DNA of 64,000 nucleotides from Nemophila menziesii (Eukaryota; Streptophyta; Magnoliopsida; Boraginales; Hydrophyllaceae): positions 25,668,144 through 25,732,143 of the forward strand of contig JARWIR010000017.1 in the NCBI GenBank assembly GCA_029959085.1, in the 5' to 3' direction. Positions 58,240 to 64,000 of the stretch are shown one piece after another. The notes below the pieces were generated by a model that worked only from the letters and a program-made list of their open reading frames with translations, searched no databases and was not told where the DNA came from. The position numbers and the translations under genes were made by a program. The first letter of the stretch is position 1; each line of letters begins with the position of its first letter.

Positions 58240-58960
58240 TTGAGACGGATAATATAACGATAAACATGGACAACAAGTTAAAAGGAACAAAGCGCTAACA
58301 AATAACCGCCTTAATCATGTCCTATCCTATACATCTTAGTTACCTTCTCACTTTAGAACTTTCATCAAATGGTTTATCTGCTAGTTTATATCTCACGTTG
58401 TACACACCACTTATGTTACCTAAGATCAAACTCACTTATATGCATTTCTCACTAATCTCTTCTTTACTTTCAATTTGCACTTCATTTAAAGCCTCTAAGC
58501 ATACAGAAGACAAGTTTATAAACCTATTATCTCCTATCATTAACTCATTAAAATTCCTCTTAAAAGACACATTCATTAGATTCTAAATCAACATTCATAC
58601 ATATTGAAATTAATTAAAACACATAAAAGTGAGGATGGAAACAACGGATTTCCACCCTCAACTCAAAGTTGAGTCGTAACATCCACGATTCAAAATAGAC
58701 TCAATAGAATTAAAGGAAAACACGTAATATACAAATAGAGAAAGGGGTATAGAAGAGAGAAATCGAGGCGACTTCCTTGCGTGATCACCATCCAAGATGG
58801 GGTGCGGTGGATCATTTGCGATGTCGTGTCATATTTGCTCCAGGAGTGTCATGATGTTCACTTTATTAGCTTTGATTAGCGCCACATCATTAACAAGGAG
58901 ATTTTGAGCTATTTCGATTTGCTTAAGTTTCTTTTGCAAAGAAGATGTTGTATTTTATTG
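58240..58960 (-). mobile_element. Old Athila element H, part right of the E insertion
   Basis: Continues from 10396: 'gagacggataatataacgataa' matches C near 44510. The PPT-like motif (minus) is at 58654-58664, followed by the 'gagtcgt...catccacgattcaaaatagactca' block equivalent to C 44965-44995. On the minus strand about 58765-58945 reads LKQIEIAQNLLVNDVALIKANKVNIMTLLEQI, resembling the coiled-coil end of the third ORF. The far boundary is uncertain. Confidence 0.65.
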
Positions 58961-59384
58961 GTATAAATCAGTAAACCAATATAAAACTAATCTAGAAATA
59001 AAATAGAAGTAAATAAATAAATAACTTTACTTGTTGGGGCCTGGATTGAATCTGAAGTTTTTAAGGTATTTAGGACACGTACCGGCGTCTTACATTTGTT
59101 TGCTTCAACCTCCATGATACAAAGAAAAACTATTCAAAATAATCTGACACACGAATTCTTAAGAATTTTAACGAACTTAATAAAGCTGCTTCTTTTCTAT
59201 TTCTCTCTTATGATTGTTTAATGCTTAATGCTTTGAAAAACTGAATGAAGAAAATGTTTGAGTTGGCCAACTATTTATCGAAAATGAAAAGGTGGCTTGG
59301 CAAAGAGTTGTGATGTTTCAGTTGAAGACACGTTTTATTAGATAAAAACTACAACGTTTACTTAACAAAGACCAAAGCTCAGGC
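58961..59384 (-). other. Unassigned segment, possibly the third-ORF start region of H
   Basis: A minus-strand ATG at about 59118 opens MEVEANKCKTPVRVLNTLKTSDSIQAPTSK before stopping. An AT-rich gap separates it from the coiled-coil part of H. Whether this is one decayed ORF, or a spliced one, cannot be decided by eye. Nothing else recognised. Confidence 0.3.
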
Positions 59385-59470
59385 TTGTCCATATGGTGTG
59401 AGCCTAAGCCCAACCGCCCAACAAGTTGGAGGGTCTAGGTTCAAACCTAGCAATGTTTTTTCTTTTTCCT
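59385..59470 (+). repeat. Possible tRNA-derived SINE-like fragment
   Basis: Contains GGTTCAAACCT (a B-box-like pol III element, about 59439-59449) preceded by 'atggtgtgagcctaag' and followed by a T-rich tail (about 59457-59490). It does not fold as a tRNA. Weak support. Confidence 0.3.
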
Positions 59471-59739
59471 TTTTCTTTTTCATCTTTGCATTGATTTACT
59501 TAATAACCAAAAGAAATAAAAAATAAAATCAATAACATATATTATTATGTTTTTCCCTTTTAATTTCTCCAAATGGCATGACTCGATTTCAAATTATTTT
59601 AATCAAGTGAATATATTACGTTAATCTTTACAACTGTAAGAAACATAGCAATATGTTTTGAACTATTTAGCTTTTTTGTAAACCAGGTGAATATAACTTA
59701 CATAGTATACTTCCAAACAATATTTGGTTCTCACAATTA

Positions 59740-62028
59740 TGTGCATTTATGACCCTAGACAACACCTGGTATTTCATGAATAACAGTTGGAGAATTTTTC
59801 CTTTCAAAATTCTCGTAGGGCGGCCCTACCCATGTTATTCATATAGGTGGTCTCTTGTCGAGATTATTTTGCATTACTCTATTTATGATATCAAAGATAC
59901 AAGAACCATTTAAAGTTTAACTTATCCTTCACTTTTAAAGGTAGCACTGTTTAATTTTGTCCTACGAGTGGTTTGGGGAGGTTTCCCAAAAGTGTGTCGC
60001 ACCAAGTTGCAGTTTCATGATTCAGTTTTCCCTTTGAACCTATATTTTGGGATCTCCACTCTGCTAGGTAGGGTTCCCATCATGTCGACTCAGCTTTCAT
60101 AGGCTTAAGAACCATTCCCTTAACAATACTCGCACTAGCACTCTTTGTAGACCTTTGGTCAGTGGATCCACTATGTTATCCTTTGATCGAACGTAATCAA
60201 TTGAGATAACTCTGTCTTAGAGCAGTTGTCTAATGGTATTGTGTCTATGACGTATGTGTCTACACTTGCTGTTATACATCTCATTTAGTGTCCTACCAAT
60301 GACACTCTGACTAACGCAATGTATGTAGATAGCTGAAACAGGTTTTTGCCAATTAGGAATATCCTCTCAAAAATTCTGAAGCCACTCGGCTTCCTAAGCA
60401 GATTTGTCTAAAGCTATAAACTCAGATTCCATAGTGTATCTAGCTATGCACGTTTTTTTGGTGGATTTACAAGACACGGTTGCTCCTCCTAACATGTAGA
60501 TGAATCCACTTGTAGATTCCGAGTCGGTGGAGTCTGATATCCAGTTTGCATCACTGAATCCTTCTAGTACAGCTGCATATCATGTGTAGCAATCCAATCG
60601 TTTTTCCCTGGATTATGTGTAAACATACTTAGCTTTCTTACTGCATGTGCTATATATGGTCTAGTGCAGTTCCTTAGGTACATGAGACGCCCAATAGCCC
60701 GAGACTACTCTAACTGGTTGATCATATCATCAGTGTAACGAGCAAGATGTAAATTTACATCAACATATGTCTTGGAGATATTTGTGCCACCATTATTGAA
60801 TTTGCTTCATACTTTCTAAAAATAGTGTGACTGAGATAGTACAATACTTTTCAAAGTTCGAAAAATCTTGATACCGAAAATAACATTTGCAATGCCTAGA
60901 TCTTTCGTGTCAAACTTACTTAAAAGCATCCTTTTGGTGAATGTAATCACATCATTGTTACTTCAAATGATTAACATATCATCCACATATGAATAGACAA
61001 TGACATATCCTGTCTCAATTTGTTTTACATAAACATATTTGTCACATTCATTGATCGTGAAACCATTCGAGATCATGAATCTCTAAATTTTTCATATCAT
61101 TGCTTTGGTCGGAAATGATTCTTGAATCTCGCTCTTCTTGAATTGCATCGTTGGTGTGGTCTTGTATGGAAAAGTTGTTTCAAAGAAATGTGGATTTCTT
61201 TATTCTATCAATGTATTGACGTAAATGTCAACATGACAAGATTTATGTACCAAGAATCTATATGCAACACTATCGTGAGCATATCCAATAAAAAGAAATC
61301 GTTGGTCTTTGGTCCTATTTTGACCATTTAATGAATAGGAATTGCTACCTTTGCTAAGTACCCCCACACTTTTAAGTATTTTAAGAAAGGTTGTTTTCCT
61401 TTCCATTATTTGTAAGGATTTTTATTTACCTTCTTGTGTTGGACCTTATTAAGAATGTGGTTTGTGAGAAAAGTCTCTCCACACAAGTTCTATGGTAACC
61501 CTAAGTTAATCAGCAAGACATCTTTCATTTTTTCAACGTGCAGTTCTTGCATTCAACAATCCCGATTTGCTGAGGCGAATAGGGGTCCGTGGTTTGATAG
61601 ATGATTCCATGTTCAATGCATAATTCTTCAAGAGGAGACACATATTCTTCTCCTCTATCTGTTCTAAGATTCTTAATCTTTTTATTTAGTTGATTCTCAA
61701 CTTCAAATTTGCATTGCTTAAATGTTTCTAAGGTCTCATCCTTACTTCGAAGTAAGTATATTTTACAATACCTTTTGCAATCGTCAATAAAAGTTATAAA
61801 ATACTTTATCCTATTTTTAGTTTGCACCAGTTTGAATTCACATATGACACTGTGAATTAACTCTAAAGGTACCAAAGTTCTTTCTATATATTTAAACGAT
61901 GATATGGTTAAATTTTGACTCAGCACATATTTCACATTCTTTTTTAGAATTGAAGTTCACATTAGGTAATAACCCGATGTTTACTAACTTAGAGTGCTCA
62001 TGTAGAATAACATCTTTTACTGCCATCT
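59740..62028 (-). pseudogene. pol: Ty1/copia pol remnant: integrase, RT, RNase H (5'-truncated)
   Basis: Minus strand. Pre-integrase segment HSKLVNIGLLPNVNFNSKKECEICAESKF (about 61945-62015). Integrase core FITFIDDCKRYCKIYLLRSKDE, LRTDRGEEYVSPLEELCIEHGI, TTDPYSPQQIGIVE (61525-61935). Then IGYAHDSVAYRFLVHKS (about 61230-61290). RT box YSYVDDMLII (about 60970-60995). RNase H ASRAIGRLMYLRNC-like and [33 protein letters not shown] (about 60450-60570). Many stops and shifts. The order int-RT-RH fixes it as copia. Homology starts abruptly at about 62028; the 3' LTR was not recognised. Confidence 0.85.
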
Positions 62029-63705
62029 CTTAAAATACCAAAACACCCCTTTACCCCTACTCTAACCGTGAAAAACCAATACACAAATCATCAAAACCTT
62101 TTCACTCTCTTATATCTCTCTTAACCTTACCTCCCCACTCTCATGGTCTTACCTTCAATCCCAACCATCACCTTTCATCTCTCTCTCTTTCCTCTACACC
62201 AGATCCGCAGTCCAATCCCTCACCACCAACCCCAAGCCCTTCACTTCCCTCACCACCATACCCCCCTCCCCTTTGACCATCCCACCACCCTACACCAATA
62301 GCACCCTTTATCTTTCCCCACCATATGGCCTCTATTCTGTTCTGTCATGGCCATCGATGGCCTCCCTCAGCACCACCAACAACACAACACAAGACCGCCC
62401 CACCTTGACCCCGATATCCTGCACCATAGCCGCCCTCTTACCACCATAGCCACCGCAGTTCACCTTCCCACCATTTCCAGATGCACACGAACCAGATGTG
62501 GATCTCCACCACCACGTCGAAGCCCACCTTCCCGTTGAAACCCACCTTCCAGATCCTCTGTTCGTGCTCTGACGCCGCCAAACCCTCCTCTGCTCACCAT
62601 AGACACCATATCTTTAGCACAATCATCAATAGCATCACCATAGCCACCATCTTCACCACCATCATCTCCACTAACAACAAAAATAAATCTCTTCACCGCC
62701 TTCACCTTCACAGTACAACCCATCATGGGTCTAGCCCCAAAAGAAAAAATACCGTCATGGGTACAGCCCCATCAAAGGCAATTCGATAAATGGGCCCATC
62801 CCCATTGTGATGAAGACGAAGCCGTGGGAACAACCCCTTGAGGAATGATTCTGTATTTTCTTCTGTAGTTTTCATTTATGTTGCAATTTCCTTTTTTTTG
62901 TTTCACAGTGTGTGTACATAATTGTTGTTTTTAATGGGTTTGATTTTTTGTTACTCCAATTCAAATTCATCTGTTTTTGTTGTTTAAACGAATGTTGAGT
63001 TTGAAGAAGATTATTGTTGATTTGTTTGTTCAAAAACCAACTGTCTGATCGAGTGTTAATTTTGGGGTGTGAAATGATATGTGATTGGTTTTTGTTCATC
63101 TTGGGTACATCCCAATTAGATTTGTAAAAACACAAGTTAAGTTAATGTGGCATGGGTATAACCCAAACCAGCCCCACTAAGAATTATAACTACAATATGG
63201 ATGTTAATGGTTGGTTGAAGGATAAACACAAGTAAAAAAATGTACGTGGGTCCGTACCCATAATGGGTATAATTTTAGAACATGTATAGGAGTGGTTGTG
63301 GTCCGTACCCACCAAAAAAGAATTAAAAGAATTTCTGTTCAGTTCAAAAAGGATAAAAACGTCAAAATCCCAAACCAGAAAATTGAAAATTGGCCTTAAA
63401 ATAAATAATTTTTCTAGTTTAGCTTTAAAATATAAATATGGTCAAAAGTTTGCCTTAATTTGTATTTTCCTCTATTTTATGCTTCACCAGTTATTCGACT
63501 TAGCCATAGGTTGTTTAAGTCTTTTGTTATATTTAATACTCCAATAATTATTCGACTTAGCGGTAGGTTGTGTAAGTATTTGTTATATAGTATGTGAAAT
63601 TAATTAACAACATATGTATTTTTAATTCTGACAAAATGACAAAATAGTCCATCAAGTGGAATATTTAAATTAAATACCACCGTAACCAACTCGAAATTTG
63701 GCACG
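62029..63705. other. Unassigned sequence: C-rich stretch then AT-rich stretch
   Basis: 62040-62830 has a strongly pyrimidine/CCA-rich plus strand (mirror GGT-rich on minus) with only short frames of low-complexity composition. 62700-63310 repeats a GGGT...CCC motif (see findings). 63489-63590 holds a 57-bp-spaced tandem pair ('ttattcgacttag...taggttg'). No domain recognised; a nonautonomous transposon or decayed LTR is possible. Confidence 0.4.
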
Positions 63706-63890
63706 GCGCAATAATATTTTTTGATGTATGGGTCTCCGGGCCAGCTTACGCGCACCACGACTATTCCCATAGGAAATATACACGCCTCCTCATGCATACT
63801 CCCACTTCATCAGAACTAGGTTACCCATGTTCAGGGAGGAGGCTCGAACCTTGCACCTCTTGCTTACCCCTTAAAGGGCCCAAGAAATAA
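63706..63890 (-). repeat. SINE-like element (minus strand)
   Basis: On the minus strand it has a B-box-like GGTTCGAGCC (about 63843-63852), then 'gtgcgcgtaagctggcccgg' (63736-63755), a string remembered from the 3' parts of plant SINEs, ending 'catcaaaaaa'. Target duplications were not identified and the 5' limit is approximate. Confidence 0.5.
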
Positions 63891-64000
63891 CAAGGTTGAG
63901 GGGGTTCAAACCCTATATTTAAAGTGAAATGATAAGATCACTTGATAAAAAGTCTGCATATAATTCCTTTAAGTTAAAGATAATGCTTACGTTGATAACA
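63891..64000. other. Window end, nothing recognised
   Basis: Short AT-rich sequence with a second 'gggttcaaaccc' (about 63904-63915), possibly part of another tRNA-derived repeat. Confidence 0.3.

Noticed and set aside
59385..59470. tRNA gene suggested by a B-box-like GGTTCAAACC
   Set aside because: No acceptor or anticodon stem can be formed; at best a tRNA-derived SINE fragment.
62347..62789. Short frames on both strands, one Gly/Asp-rich on minus, as a possible host gene exon
   Set aside because: Low-complexity CCA/GGT composition, mutually overlapping frames, no recognisable domain or splice structure.

Overview
The window is plant nuclear DNA, most likely repeat-rich (pericentromere-like) chromatin of a eudicot. 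Everything recognisable is a transposable element and no host gene is supported. Most of it is Athila-type Ty3/gypsy LTR retrotransposons. They have 1.5-1.6 kb LTRs starting TGATGTCTCC and ending in CACCA/CCACCA, a primer binding site matching the 3' end of tRNA-Asp, a gag-PR-RT-RNaseH-INT reading frame with an FMDD reverse transcriptase box, and a third ORF after integrase. A CACTA transposon, a Ty1/copia remnant, a copia-like solo LTR, a hAT-type MITE and SINE-like pieces fill the rest. The species cannot be told from the sequence.

Layout: 1-5623 is the 5' LTR, gag and most of pol of minus-strand Athila element A, which interrupts the TNP2-type transposase of a CACTA element whose terminus is at 8411. 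8930-10396 is the LTR and 3' end of an old minus-strand Athila (H). H was split by element E (10397-58234, target duplication GGGGG); its other part resumes at 58240. E is the outer shell of a nest. It holds solo LTR F (14460-16007, TSD ACGGG), near-complete element G (18395-31261, TSD ATGGG), truncated element D (31301-about 34620), element B (34635-50777), a hAT-type MITE (54954-55400, TSD CCTATAGC) and a copia-like solo LTR inside its own 3' LTR (56780-57770). B in turn carries the minus-strand fragment C (42049-48548). From about 59740 to 62028 is a 5'-truncated minus-strand copia pol. The right end is unassigned sequence and a SINE-like tail.

There are two Athila families. A, C and D share LTRs of about 1.49 kb and a Gag beginning M-x-x-PRRL. 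B, E, F and G share LTRs of about 1.54-1.57 kb and a Gag containing SNPERLIR/SNPESLIR. By eye the LTR pairs of G, B and E differ by roughly 2%, 5% and 10%, which fits E inserting first. G is the best preserved: its third ORF is open, while its gag-pol has three in-frame stops and one frameshift. No autonomous element is intact.

The most unusual signals are noncoding and recur between elements. (1) The motif GAGTTTGGGGT, which forms the polypurine tract, is repeated at five fixed landmarks in the 3' third of every element. (2) A 19-nt hairpin just before the polypurine tract keeps its pairing through three compensatory changes. (3) A GC-rich array of palindromes sits between pol and the third ORF in all four elements that show this region, with a different sequence in each lineage. 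(4) Stem-loops with conserved pairing lie at the LTR start and in the LTR leader. (5) Element B has had RT-RNaseH-INT replaced by a short unrelated coding segment.
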